64,000 nt of DNA from Sphingomonas sanguinis NBRC 13937. Its GTDB lineage: Bacteria > Pseudomonadota > Alphaproteobacteria > Sphingomonadales > Sphingomonadaceae. The translations under genes and the position numbers were made by a program. A model generated the notes under the pieces. That model had not been told where the DNA came from, ran no database searches, and was given only the letters and a program-made list of their open reading frames with translations. The stretch's first letter is position 1. Each line of letters opens with the position of its first letter. Below are positions 25,369 to 34,118 of the stretch, in pieces. The DNA is taken from positions 108,297 to 172,296 of the forward strand of contig NZ_BCTY01000003.1 of NCBI RefSeq assembly GCF_001591005.1, read 5' to 3'.

Positions 25369-26850
25369 CTAGGCCGCACCCTCGACGGTACTGGCCGAGA
25401 CCGGGATGGCGATGGTGCAATGCACACCGTCGGGGCCCAGCACGTAAGTGGTGCGCGCGTTCAACTGATAGGGCAGCGCCCGCTCGATCAGTTCGCGCCC
25501 CTGACCGCCCCGTCGGGGATGGGGCCGGGGCGGCGGCATGGCAACGCCACTTTCCCGCCAGTCGATATGCAGCCAGGGCTTGCCGTCCGGGCCGGACGGG
25601 TCGAGGCACCAAGTGATCGACAGCCGCCCATCCGCCTGGCCCAGCGCGCCATATTTGATCGCGTTGGTCGCCAGCTCGTGGAGCGCCATCGCCAGCGTGT
25701 GCACGGTCGAGGAACGCAGCCGCACGCCCTTCGGCCCGTCCAGCGTCACGCGCCCCGCCCGGCCGTCCATTGCCGCCAATTCGGTCTGGATCAGGTCCTC
25801 GAACGGCACCCGGTCATGGTCGCTCAACCGCGACAACAGCCCCTGCACGCGCGACAGCGCCGCCAGCCGATCGTCGAAATGCGCCAGGAAATCGGGCAGT
25901 TCGTCGGTGCCGCGCGCCGTATGGTCGGCGATGGAGCGGACGACCCCCATCAGATTGCTGGTCCGGTGCTGCAACTCGGCGATCAGCACGCGCTGCGACG
26001 CCTCGCTCCGTCGCAACGCGGCCTCGGTTTTGTGACGCTCGGTCAGGTCGGCCGTGACCACCAGAAAGCGGTTGCCATGCCCGCCCGCCAGCGGCAGCAG
26101 CGAGATCGTGCTGCTCGCCCAGACCTGCGAGCCGTCGGGCAGGAAATAACGCTTGTCGAGCGTGCTGGGACGGCCGGTCGCGGCGGCTTGTGCGATCGCC
26201 TGCAGGCTCGGCGCCATATCGTCGGGATGGGTGATATCGGCCACGCTGGAGCGGAGCAGCAACTCGGCGGGGCGCCCGACGATCCGGCACAGCTCGTCAT
26301 TCACCCGCTGGAAGCGCCCGTCTGGCGTGATGACCGACAGGCCGACCGGCGCGGTCGCGAAGATCGCCGCAAGTTGGCTCTCGGTCTCGGCCAGCTTGAC
26401 CTGGACCACCTCTTCGCGGAGCCGCAATATCTCGGCCTGCGCCACCTTCCACTCGGTGATGTCGCGCGTCGTCGTCGCCACGCCGTCGCCCAGCTTCACG
26501 ACCGTCTGATAGAACCAGCCGTCAAACTGCTCATGCGTATAGTGATGCTCGGCCTGCTCGGGCTGGCCGGTTTCGGTCACGCGGCAAAAGGCGTCGAAAA
26601 TGCCCTCGACGATCACCCCTGGGTTCCGCTGCAACAGGCTTTCGCCATGCACCTCGCCATAGCGGCTGGCTGAGGTGTGGTTGTTCAGGACCCAACGGAA
26701 ATCAACGATCCGACCCTGGTCGTCGCGGATCGCCTCGAACACCTGGATCATATCGGTCGACGCGTCCATCGTTGCCTGCAACAGCTCATAGCTGGCCTGC
26801 AACACGGCGGCGCCCCGCTCTTGCCCGTTCGTCTCTTCCACCCGCGCCAT
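25369..26850 (-). CDS. PAS-domain HWE-family sensor histidine kinase
   Basis: A 493-residue soluble kinase. It has two PAS-like domains (about 20-130 and 155-285) and then an HWE kinase core. The phospho-acceptor box is AELQHRTSNLMGVVRSIA. The N box HELATNAIKYGAL has the family's histidine, and the G1 region has the WxE signature (HIDWRESGV), so the HWE name is earned. No membrane segments are present, so it senses inside the cell; the ligand or chromophore is unclear (no LOV GRNCRFLQ motif). No response regulator lies next to it; a lone receiver is 31 kb away. It is tail-to-tail with the SMP-30 gene. Confidence 0.9.
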   Translation of the reverse strand: MARVEETNGQERGAAVLQASYELLQATMDASTDMIQVFEAIRDDQGRIVDFRWVLNNHTSASRYGEVHGESLLQRNPGVIVEGIFDAFCRVTETGQPEQAEHHYTHEQFDGWFYQTVVKLGDGVATTTRDITEWKVAQAEILRLREEVVQVKLAETESQLAAIFATAPVGLSVITPDGRFQRVNDELCRIVGRPAELLLRSSVADITHPDDMAPSLQAIAQAAATGRPSTLDKRYFLPDGSQVWASSTISLLPLAGGHGNRFLVVTADLTERHKTEAALRRSEASQRVLIAELQHRTSNLMGVVRSIADHTARGTDELPDFLAHFDDRLAALSRVQGLLSRLSDHDRVPFEDLIQTELAAMDGRAGRVTLDGPKGVRLRSSTVHTLAMALHELATNAIKYGALGQADGRLSITWCLDPSGPDGKPWLHIDWRESGVAMPPPRPHPRRGGQGRELIERALPYQLNARTTYVLGPDGVHCTIAIPVSASTVEGAA

Positions 26851-26952
26851 TCCGACAGCCGCCTACATCCTCGCTTCTGCTGCCATAGCAGCCCGAAAGG
26901 GCCACGTATGCTGCGCATGTTAAAGCAACGCGACGGGACGATGTGATTGAAT

Positions 26953-27018
26953 GTCCGACTTTCGGCGCCCAGCATAATCCTTGCCCTACCCTCGGCATCC
27001 TCTACACTTGTTCGACTA
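26953..27018. promoter_or_regulatory. GTCCGACTT-type elements upstream of the GH27 gene
   Basis: GTCCGACTT occurs at 26954-26961 and its near copy GTTCGACTA at 27010-27018, both before the alpha-galactosidase-like gene. The same element recurs upstream of the GH43 gene. It may be a shared operator or promoter box for these sugar enzymes; no consensus was matched. Confidence 0.3.
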
Positions 27019-27047
27019 AAACATAACCGTGATGGGAGCAGGAACGG

Positions 27048-28409
27048 ATGACGATCGGTAGCGGCGGGATCAGCCGTCGGCAGGCGCTGGCGGGCGGGGC
27101 ATGGGCCGGTGGCGCGATGCTGGGATCGGCCGCCATGGCGACGCCGCCGCGCACCGCTATGCTGGCACCCCGCCCGCCCATGGGATGGAACAGCTGGAAC
27201 AGCTTTGCCACCACCATCACCGAGGCGCAGGCGCGCGAAACTGCCGCCATCATGGCCAGGAAACTGTTGCCCTTCGGCTATGACATCTTCACCGTCGACA
27301 TTCAGTGGTACGAGCCGGACGCGTCGAGCTATACCTATAACGCGGCACCGGTGCCCGCGATGGATGGCTATGGCCGGTTGATCCCCGCGCCCAACCGCTT
27401 TCCGTCCAGCGCCGACGGCTCCGGCTTCACGAAGTTGGCGGCCGATGTGCATGCCATGGGCATGAAGTTCGGCATCCACCTGATGCGCGGCATTCCCCGG
27501 CTGGCGGTCAAGCGGAACCTGCCGATCCTCGGCACCCGCTACCGCGCCGCCGACATTGCCGATACGACCAGCATCTGCCCGTGGAACCCGGACATGTACG
27601 GCGTCGACATGACCAGGCCCGGCGCACAGGCCTATTATGACAGCGTGTTCGCACTCTATGCCGGATGGGGCGTCGATTTCGTCAAGATGGACGATATGAG
27701 CCGTCCTTATGACGCCCACGCGCCCGAAATCGAGGCGGCGCACAAGGCGATCGGCGCGACCGGCCGTCCGATCATCCTCAGCCTGTCGCCGGGCGAGACC
27801 CCCGTCATCCGGGGTCCGCATGTCCGCCGCCATGCGCAGATGTGGCGCATCTCGGACGATTTCTGGGACGAATGGGCGATGCTGGAGGCGCAGTTCACCC
27901 GGCTGGAGAATTGGACACCCCATCGCGGGCCCGGCGCATGGCCCGATGCCGACATGCTGCCGCTTGGACGGCTGGCGCTGGGCAAGCGCGATACCAAGTT
28001 CACGCCCGACGAGCAGCGGACGCTGATGACGCTCTGGTCGATCGCACGCTCGCCGCTGATCATGGGCGGCGACCTGCGCTATCTGGACGCCGCCACGCTG
28101 GCCCTGCTGACCAACCGCGCCGTGCTGGCGGTCAACCAGGCCTCGACCGACAACCAGCCGCATTTCGTCGCGGACGGCACGCGGATCTGGTCCGCCAAGC
28201 CCGAGGGCGCGCCCAGCGACCGCTATCTCGCGCTGTTCAACACCACCGACAAACCCCTGGAGGTCGGCATCGCCCTGTCGCAGCTGGGCCTGTCGCGTGA
28301 TGTCGAAGCGATCGACCTGTGGGAATGCAAGAGCCTGGGCCGGGCCACGCGCCGCTTCGCCCGACCCCTGCCGCCGCACGGATCGGGACTCTACCGCCTG
28401 CGCGCCTGA
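27048..28409 (+). CDS. GH27-like alpha-galactosidase family glycoside hydrolase
   Basis: A 453-residue Tat-exported enzyme (SRRQALAGGAWAGGAMLG near residue 9). It has the GH27/clan D barrel start PPMGWNSWNSFATTI, FTVDIQWYEPD, a GMKFGIHLMRGIPR strand and the nucleophile strand WGVDFVKMDDMS. The usual GH27 nucleophile motif is KYDNC; here KMDDM keeps the aspartate. The acid/base region is probably MWRISDDFWDEW. WPDADMLPLG and ARSPLIMGGDLR also fit, and a C-terminal beta domain ends the protein. It likely removes alpha-galactose or a related alpha- or beta-L-linked sugar from plant glycans; the divergent subsites make specificity uncertain. Confidence 0.82.
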   Translation: MTIGSGGISRRQALAGGAWAGGAMLGSAAMATPPRTAMLAPRPPMGWNSWNSFATTITEAQARETAAIMARKLLPFGYDIFTVDIQWYEPDASSYTYNAAPVPAMDGYGRLIPAPNRFPSSADGSGFTKLAADVHAMGMKFGIHLMRGIPRLAVKRNLPILGTRYRAADIADTTSICPWNPDMYGVDMTRPGAQAYYDSVFALYAGWGVDFVKMDDMSRPYDAHAPEIEAAHKAIGATGRPIILSLSPGETPVIRGPHVRRHAQMWRISDDFWDEWAMLEAQFTRLENWTPHRGPGAWPDADMLPLGRLALGKRDTKFTPDEQRTLMTLWSIARSPLIMGGDLRYLDAATLALLTNRAVLAVNQASTDNQPHFVADGTRIWSAKPEGAPSDRYLALFNTTDKPLEVGIALSQLGLSRDVEAIDLWECKSLGRATRRFARPLPPHGSGLYRLRA

Positions 28410-28467
28410 GGGAGGTGAACGAACCGTCCTCAACCGGACATGCCGTGGTGGGGATGAGGGTGGCAGG

Positions 28468-29793
28468 ATGGGGCGCATGACGAACGCCCTGCCCCTGCGC
28501 CTCTGGCTTGCCCCGCTGCCGCTCCTCCTGCTGGTCGCCGCTCCGGCCAGAGCGCAGGACCGGCGACAGGTCCGCGAGCCTGCTTTGCCGACACAGGTCT
28601 GCACCAGCCTGGCTCCCGACGATGCCGCATGGCCGAAAGAGATGCGGCGGATACAGGCGGCGATCGACCATTGTCCGGCGGGTGCCGCCGTCCGACTGAC
28701 CGGCGCGGGGCGCTTCGTCAGTGGGCCGCTGCGCATGAAATCGGGCGTGACGCTGTGGCTCGATCGCGGGACGATCCTGACCGCGGTCCCCGATCCGCGC
28801 GCCTATGACCGCGGGCAAGGGCTGTGCGGGACGATCGCGGCGAAGGGCAATGGCTGCCTGCCCTTCCTCTCCTTCACCGGCACGCGCGGCGGCGGGATCG
28901 TCGGCGACGGAGCGATCGACGGTTCGGGCGGCGCGGTCATGGCCGGACATGACGAAAGCTGGTGGCAGCTCGCCCGCCGTGCCCAGCGCGAGGGCGGCAA
29001 GCAGAACAATCCCCGGCTGATCGAGGCGGACGACGCCCGCGACCTGACCTTCTATCGCGTGACCCTGCGCGATGCGGCCAACTTCCATCTCGTGCTGAAC
29101 GGGGTGCAGGGTGCGACCATCTGGGGCATCCGGATCGATACACCCGCCGACGCGCGCAACACCGACGGTATCGACCCGGGCGCGTCGCAGGACGTGACCA
29201 TCGCCGACAGCGCCATCCGCACCGGCGACGACAATATCGCGATCAAGGCCGGGCATGGGCCGACCCGCTACATCTCGATCCTCGACAGCCATTTCTATGC
29301 GGGCCACGGCCTGTCGATCGGCAGCGAGACCAATGCCGGGGTCAGCGATATCCTGGTCCGCAACGTGACGATGGACGGCACGACCTCGGGCCTGCGGATC
29401 AAGAGCGATGCCAGCCGGGGCGGGCTGGTGACGCAGGTTCGTTACGAGGGCGTCTGCCTGCGCGGCAATCAGCGGCCGATCGACTTCGACACCCGTTATG
29501 ATCCGGGGGCGGGAGGAATGGATATCCCGGTCTATCGCGACATCCTGCTGAAGGATGTGACCGGAGAAGATGGCACCCTCGTGCTGCGGGGCCATGACCC
29601 GCATCATCCGATGCAGGTGACGCTGGACGGCGTGCGCTTCGCCGCGACCGCGCGGTGGCAGGTCGAGAATGCGGCGCTGTCGGCCGGTCCGGGCGGCGTA
29701 TCGCCGACCCCGCCGGGCCTGACCCTGCCGCCCGACACCGGCCCGGCGCCCGATTGCGCCGCGCGCTGGATGCCGTTTCCGGCGGGCGACTAA
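28468..29793 (+). CDS. Secreted GH28-family polygalacturonase-like enzyme
   Basis: A 441-residue exported pectinase-type protein. A signal peptide (about 4-30, ending APARAQ) precedes a right-handed beta-helix. All GH28 catalytic motifs are present: NTDGIDPGASQDV, TGDDNIAIKAG with the paired aspartates, GHGLSIGSE and RIKSD. It should hydrolyse galacturonan, rhamnogalacturonan or a xylogalacturonan; exo-acting forms are common in this layout. Start choice: ATG at 28468 has GAGGG seven bases before it; ATG at 28477 is a close alternative. It lies 58 bases after the GH27 gene and overlaps the convergent GH5-like gene by four bases. Confidence 0.88.
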   Translation: MGRMTNALPLRLWLAPLPLLLLVAAPARAQDRRQVREPALPTQVCTSLAPDDAAWPKEMRRIQAAIDHCPAGAAVRLTGAGRFVSGPLRMKSGVTLWLDRGTILTAVPDPRAYDRGQGLCGTIAAKGNGCLPFLSFTGTRGGGIVGDGAIDGSGGAVMAGHDESWWQLARRAQREGGKQNNPRLIEADDARDLTFYRVTLRDAANFHLVLNGVQGATIWGIRIDTPADARNTDGIDPGASQDVTIADSAIRTGDDNIAIKAGHGPTRYISILDSHFYAGHGLSIGSETNAGVSDILVRNVTMDGTTSGLRIKSDASRGGLVTQVRYEGVCLRGNQRPIDFDTRYDPGAGGMDIPVYRDILLKDVTGEDGTLVLRGHDPHHPMQVTLDGVRFAATARWQVENAALSAGPGGVSPTPPGLTLPPDTGPAPDCAARWMPFPAGD

Positions 29794-30923
29794 CGCACCA
29801 CCGGCACCACGCCCTTGGGCGCGGCGGAAAGGCGGCGGATCAGGTCGGTTTCCGCCGCACGATAGGGCGTGCCGTCGCGGCGAAAAACCTCGTGGAACCA
29901 GATGGTCGGCTCGTCCAGCACATAGGGCCGTTTCCAACTGTCCCAGGGCAAGCGCGTCTGCGTCTTCCCGTCGACAAAACCCCAATTCATCATCGCGACA
30001 TTGTACCGCTTGGCGATGGGCAGCGAGCCGTCGAAGGTCGATCCGTTGCCGCGCGCCATATATTCGGTGCACAGGATCGGGCGGTGATAGGGCAGCAACT
30101 GCTTCACCCGTCGCTCGAACGTCTCGGGCCAGCTATAGTCGTGAAAGGTGATGACGTCGGACTGCGACAATTGCAGCCGGTCCATTGCCGAGGCCTTTCC
30201 GTCCGGCGTCCAGTCGTCGCCCTGCCACACGCCGGAGGTCAGCGGCTGCGACGGATCGGCGGCGCGTGCCCAGTTGAACACCTGTGCCAGCATCGCGCGG
30301 ACCAGCGGTTCCTTGCCCTCCTGCCCCGGATATTGATCGGCTCCATTGTCGGGCTCATTCCACAGGTCCCAGCCCAGGACGCGCGGATCGTCCTTGAACG
30401 CGCCGATCACCCCCTGGACATAGGCCCGGTATGTCGGCCAGTTCGCCCGGTCGCGCAGGCCCGCCATGCCCGGCCCCTGCACCCAGCCGGAATTGTGGAC
30501 GCCGGGGATCGGCGGATGCTGCGGCCCCAGTTTCGGGTTCGGGTCCCAGCAGCTGTCGAACAGCACGAACAGCGGGCGGATGCCATGCGCCTTCGCGATG
30601 GTCAGGAATGCGTCGATCCGCCGTCGAAAGCCGTCCGGGTCTTGCGTCCAGAGCTGATCGTGCAGGAACACCCGCATCGTGTTCATGCCGATGCCCTGCG
30701 CCAGGCCCAGTTCGCGGTCGATCCGCTGGGGGGCCCAGGTCTCGGCCTGCCACATCTCCAGCTGGTTGATCGCACTGGCCGGGGTGTAGTTCGCCCCGAC
30801 CAGCCAGGGCTGGCGGTCATACCAGGCCTTGGCCTGCGCCTCGGTCCAGCGGGGTCGCGCCTCGGCGGGCAGCAGCGGCACCATCGCGACGATCGCCGCC
30901 GCCAACCATAGGCGCATCCTCAT
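29790..30923 (-). CDS. Secreted GH5-like (beta/alpha)8 glycoside hydrolase
   Basis: A 377-residue exported hydrolase. A signal peptide (about 1-22) precedes a clan A barrel: QGIGMNTMRVFLHDQLW, HGIRPLFVLFDSCWD, the acid/base strand VLGWDLWNEPDNG, SDVITFHDYSW, and the nucleophile strand RPILCTEYMARG. These two glutamates and the spacing fit GH5-type cellulase/mannanase enzymes, though the subfamily is unclear. GGGAG lies eight bases before the ATG. It converges on the GH28 gene and is divergent from the GH43 gene. A beta-glycan (mannan, xylan or galactan) is the likely target. Confidence 0.78.
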   Translation of the reverse strand: MRMRLWLAAAIVAMVPLLPAEARPRWTEAQAKAWYDRQPWLVGANYTPASAINQLEMWQAETWAPQRIDRELGLAQGIGMNTMRVFLHDQLWTQDPDGFRRRIDAFLTIAKAHGIRPLFVLFDSCWDPNPKLGPQHPPIPGVHNSGWVQGPGMAGLRDRANWPTYRAYVQGVIGAFKDDPRVLGWDLWNEPDNGADQYPGQEGKEPLVRAMLAQVFNWARAADPSQPLTSGVWQGDDWTPDGKASAMDRLQLSQSDVITFHDYSWPETFERRVKQLLPYHRPILCTEYMARGNGSTFDGSLPIAKRYNVAMMNWGFVDGKTQTRLPWDSWKRPYVLDEPTIWFHEVFRRDGTPYRAAETDLIRRLSAAPKGVVPVVR

Positions 30924-30970
30924 CCCCGTTTCTCCCGCTTCGATGCCAAAGGTCTTTTGCCCAGGCCGAT

Positions 30971-31003
30971 GTCCGACCGAATGTCCTTGAAAAAGTCCGA
31001 CTT
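30971..31003. promoter_or_regulatory. GTCCGAC repeats in the GH5/GH43 divergent promoter
   Basis: GTCCGACCG at 30971-30979 and the odd palindrome AAGTCCGACTT at 30993-31003 lie between two divergent glycoside hydrolase genes. The second matches the element at 26954-26961. Candidate operator for a shared regulator such as the nearby IclR or ROK protein; inference only. Confidence 0.35.
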
Positions 31004-31076
31004 ATCAAGTCATGTCCGTCATCGAACGAGGCCGCCACCCGACACAGAGCGCCTGTTAGCCAAGGAGAGGATCAGG

Positions 31077-32054
31077 ATGAGGCCGTTCGCCCCTATCGCC
31101 GCCGCGCTTGTTCTGGCGCTGATTGTCGCCGGTTCGGTCGCGGCGAAGAACCCGCAATTCGAGGGAGCCGACCCCCATGCGATGATGATCGACGGCGAAA
31201 TGTGGATCTTCCCGACCGGCGGGCCGGGCGGAAGCTGGGCGGCGGACCGGTTCGGGGCCTTTTCCAGCCGCGACCTGAAGACCTGGCGGCCGCGCGGCGA
31301 GCTGATCCGGCGCGATCAGATACGCTGGATCAAGGACGACGGTGCGCCCGAGCATTTCCTGTGGGCGCCCGGTGTCGCGACGCGCAGGGGCAAATATTAT
31401 CTCTATTACTCGGTCGGCCCGCAGAACCCGACGCCCAGCCGGATCGGCATCGCGGTCGCCGATCGGCCGGAGGGACCCTATCGCGACAGCGGTCGTCCGC
31501 TCGTCACCGGGGGACAGAGTTTCGAGGCAATCGACCCGATGGTCTTCCAGGATGCCCGATCGGGGAAAATCTATCTCTATGCGGGTGGCAGCGCGGGCGC
31601 GAAGCTGCGCGTATGGGAACTCAAGCCCGACATGGTGACCCTCGCGCGCGAAGTGCCGGTCGCCACCCCGCCGCACTTCACCGAGGGCGCGTTCCTGCAC
31701 GAACGGAACGGCACCTATTATCTGTCCTACAGCCATGGCCGGTTCAACGGGCCGGACTATTCGGTGCACTACGCCACCGCCCCCTCGCCCATCGGCCCGT
31801 GGCGCTATCGCGGCGCGATCCTGACCAGCGACAAGACGCATCAGGGCCCCGGCCATCACAGCTTTGTCGAAATGCCGGACGGTCGCTGGCTGATCGTCTA
31901 TCACCGATGGGACCGCGCGCCCGGCCCCGGCCCCTTCCAGGGCGAGCGCGTGGTGGCGATCGACCGCATCACCTACGCCCCGGACGGCACCATCCGTCCG
32001 GTCCGCATGACCGACCAAGACGCCCCGGTCCTGCCGAGGGCGCGGCAACGCTAA
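31077..32054 (+). CDS. Secreted GH43-family glycoside hydrolase
   Basis: A 325-residue exported five-bladed beta-propeller. The ATG at 31077 starts a signal peptide (MRPFAPIAAALVLALIVAGS) and has AGGAGAGG upstream; the longer frame is spurious. Family elements include GADPHAMMIDGEMWIF (catalytic base Asp), APGVATRRGKYYLYYS, IDPMVFQDARSGKIYLYAG (the pKa-tuning Asp) and EGAFLHERNGTYYLSYS (general acid Glu), then GPGHHSFVEMPDGRWLIVYH. GH43 enzymes release L-arabinose, xylose or galactose from hemicellulose and pectin side chains. Fits the neighbouring GH28 and GH27 enzymes. Confidence 0.88.
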   Translation: MRPFAPIAAALVLALIVAGSVAAKNPQFEGADPHAMMIDGEMWIFPTGGPGGSWAADRFGAFSSRDLKTWRPRGELIRRDQIRWIKDDGAPEHFLWAPGVATRRGKYYLYYSVGPQNPTPSRIGIAVADRPEGPYRDSGRPLVTGGQSFEAIDPMVFQDARSGKIYLYAGGSAGAKLRVWELKPDMVTLAREVPVATPPHFTEGAFLHERNGTYYLSYSHGRFNGPDYSVHYATAPSPIGPWRYRGAILTSDKTHQGPGHHSFVEMPDGRWLIVYHRWDRAPGPGPFQGERVVAIDRITYAPDGTIRPVRMTDQDAPVLPRARQR

Positions 32055-32064
32055 GCAGGCCGCG

Positions 32065-32889
32065 TTACGAAGCGGCGACGCCGTTGTCGGGACGGTAGCC
32101 AAGCTGCTGCGAGATGCGCGCGGTGGCCTCGGCCAGGATCAGTCGTGCCTCGGGGATCGTCACCGACTGCGATCCGTCGATCGTCTCCAGGAACGGGATG
32201 GTCAGCGCCGCCATGCAGTCGCCGCCAAAGCCGAACACCGGATAGCTGATATCGGTCACGCCGCGCGTGATCGGGCTTTCACGCAGTTCATAGCCTTGCG
32301 CACGCACCCGCTCCAGATCCTCGGCCAGCCGCACCCGGCCGATCGGCCGCCCCTGCGCCAGCTCGGCCCGGTCGATGATCCGTCCCAGCTGTGCCGGAGG
32401 CGCGAAGGCCAGCAGCACCTTGCCCGAACAGCTCGCCACGATGTCGATCGACGCGCCCATGCGCAGCGCGAAGCCCCGTGTGCCGGGATTCTCCTCGCGT
32501 GCGATGACCAGGCCCGCACCGCCCTCGATCACCACTAGGTGACAGGACTGCCCGACGGTCAGCGCCAGCGACTGCATCTCGGGCAGGGCGGCGGCGGTCA
32601 GCTGGCGAGCCGGGGTCGCGCGATAGGCGATGTCGAGGAATTTGTAGGTGACGCGATACCGGTCGTCGATCGGCGACTTTTCCAGGTAGCGTGCCTCTTC
32701 CATCACCACGACGATGCGGAACAGCTCGCCCAGCGATCGGCCGAGCGCGGTCGCCATCTCGCTGACCAACATGCCCTGCGGATGGTTGGCGAGCAGTTCG
32801 ATGATGAGGAACGCCTTGTCGAGCGCCGGGGCGGCATAGCTGCCCTTGCGGATACGTCCCTCGCCCGTCTTGCCGCCCTCGACCGTCAT
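32065..32889 (-). CDS. IclR-family transcriptional regulator
   Basis: A 274-residue regulator with an N-terminal winged helix (about 18-80: LDKAFLIIELLANHPQGMLV, SEMATALGRSLGELFRIVVV) and a C-terminal IclR effector domain (about 95-265: QSCHLVVIEGG, MGASIDIVASCSGKVLLAF, SPITRGVTDISYPVFGFGG). IclR proteins usually sense small acids such as keto-deoxy sugar acids. It lies 72 bases after the Zn-dehydrogenase gene on the same strand and converges on the GH43 gene. The likely targets are the L-fucose/L-galactose genes next door. GGGGGA precedes the ATG. Confidence 0.9.
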   Translation of the reverse strand: MTVEGGKTGEGRIRKGSYAAPALDKAFLIIELLANHPQGMLVSEMATALGRSLGELFRIVVVMEEARYLEKSPIDDRYRVTYKFLDIAYRATPARQLTAAALPEMQSLALTVGQSCHLVVIEGGAGLVIAREENPGTRGFALRMGASIDIVASCSGKVLLAFAPPAQLGRIIDRAELAQGRPIGRVRLAEDLERVRAQGYELRESPITRGVTDISYPVFGFGGDCMAALTIPFLETIDGSQSVTIPEARLILAEATARISQQLGYRPDNGVAAS

Positions 32890-32961
32890 ACCGTCCCCCA
32901 GAACCAGTCCTATCGATTAGGACGCCGCCGGGCATCGGGCAAGGCGCGACGCCTTAAGCGG

Positions 32962-33978
32962 TCACGCGATGGTGACGATCGCCTTCAGGACCGAATCCGC
33001 CTCGGCGATCAGCTCGGGCAGGCGCTGCGGCGCTTCGTCCAGCGTCAGCGTGTGGGTCTGGATCGCATCGGTCGGAATGGCACCCGACCGGATGCTGGCG
33101 ATGACATGATCGAAATCGACCGACAACGCGTTGCGGCTGGCGGTCAACGTCGTCTCGCGCTTGTGGAATTCGGGATCGGCAAAGACCAGATCGTCCTTGC
33201 ACACGCCGACCAGCGTATAGCTGCCGCCATGCGCGACCCAGCCGAGCCCGGCGCGCATCGCATGGATATTGCCGGTGGCGTCGAACACATGGTCGAACAT
33301 CTCGCCCTTGCTGATCGTCGTCAGTGCCTCGGCCAGGCCCTCGTCCGCGACGACGCCCTCGTCCAGCCCGAGGTGATCGCGGGCATAGGCCAGGCGTGGC
33401 GCGCGCGTATCGACCAGCACGATGCGCCCCGCCCCGGCGATCCGCGCGAACAGTGCGACCGCCACGCCGATCGGCCCCGCGCCGACGACCACCGCATCCT
33501 CGCCCACGGACAGGCCCGAGCGCCGCACCGCATGCGCACCGATCGCCAGGAACTCGACCATCGCCGCCTGGTCCAGTGACAGGCCCGTCGCGTCGATCAC
33601 CGCGCTTTCGGGCACGGACAGCCATTCGCACATGCCGCCATCGGCATGGACGCCCAGCACGCTGATCCGGGCGCAGCAATTGGGCTTGCCCCGGCGACAG
33701 GCGCGGCACGTCCCGCAGGAAATATAGGGATTGATCGTCACGACCTGCCCCACCGTCAGCGACGAACCCGCCGGCGCCTCGGCCACTTCGCCCGCCAGTT
33801 CATGGCCGATCAGGCGGGGATATTCAAGGAACGGATGCTTGCCGCCATAGATATGATAGTCGGTGCCGCAAATGCCCGCTCGCCGCATCCGCAGCAGGAC
33901 TTCGCCGTTACCGCGCACCGGGCGGGGGCGTTGCTCGACCCGGATTTCCTCCGGCTGCACACAGACCAGCGCCTTCAT
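32962..33978 (-). CDS. Zn-dependent alcohol dehydrogenase, L-galactonate 5-dehydrogenase-like
   Basis: A 338-residue MDR-family dehydrogenase. The catalytic zinc site is CGTDYHIYGG with GHELAGEV; the structural zinc lobe is CGTCRACRRGKPNCC. The Rossmann loop is VVVGAGPIGVAVALFA, with an acidic residue (VLVDTRAPR) favouring NAD. The pattern resembles the sugar-acid branch that includes E. coli LgoD/YjjN, which turns L-galactonate into D-tagaturonate. That fits a UxaB-like reductase and a UxaA-type dehydratase nearby. An ATG 60 bases upstream exists; 33978 is chosen for its GGAGAGG site. Other polyol or sugar substrates remain possible. Confidence 0.82.
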   Translation of the reverse strand: MKALVCVQPEEIRVEQRPRPVRGNGEVLLRMRRAGICGTDYHIYGGKHPFLEYPRLIGHELAGEVAEAPAGSSLTVGQVVTINPYISCGTCRACRRGKPNCCARISVLGVHADGGMCEWLSVPESAVIDATGLSLDQAAMVEFLAIGAHAVRRSGLSVGEDAVVVGAGPIGVAVALFARIAGAGRIVLVDTRAPRLAYARDHLGLDEGVVADEGLAEALTTISKGEMFDHVFDATGNIHAMRAGLGWVAHGGSYTLVGVCKDDLVFADPEFHKRETTLTASRNALSVDFDHVIASIRSGAIPTDAIQTHTLTLDEAPQRLPELIAEADSVLKAIVTIA

Positions 33979-34118
33979 TTCCGCCTCTCCCGAATTCCTA
34001 TATGCGATCATGCTCTCACATATGCCATTGAAGGCCATGAGAGGGAACGCTAAAACGACAGGATGACGCCATGGGCAATCAACAGCCCAAGCGCACCGAC
34101 AAGAGAGGAGGCCCCTAT
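33979..34118. promoter_or_regulatory. Divergent promoter region of the fucose/galactose genes
   Basis: The gap holds TATATGCG at 33999-34006 and CATATG about 14 bases on. The octamer TATATGCG recurs at 41263-41270, upstream of the fucP operon. A shared operator, perhaps for the IclR regulator, is possible but unproven. Confidence 0.3.

Noticed and set aside
26748..28736. A 662-codon minus-strand frame across the kinase and GH27 genes
   Set aside because: It covers two well-supported genes and an intergenic region with no coherent protein features.
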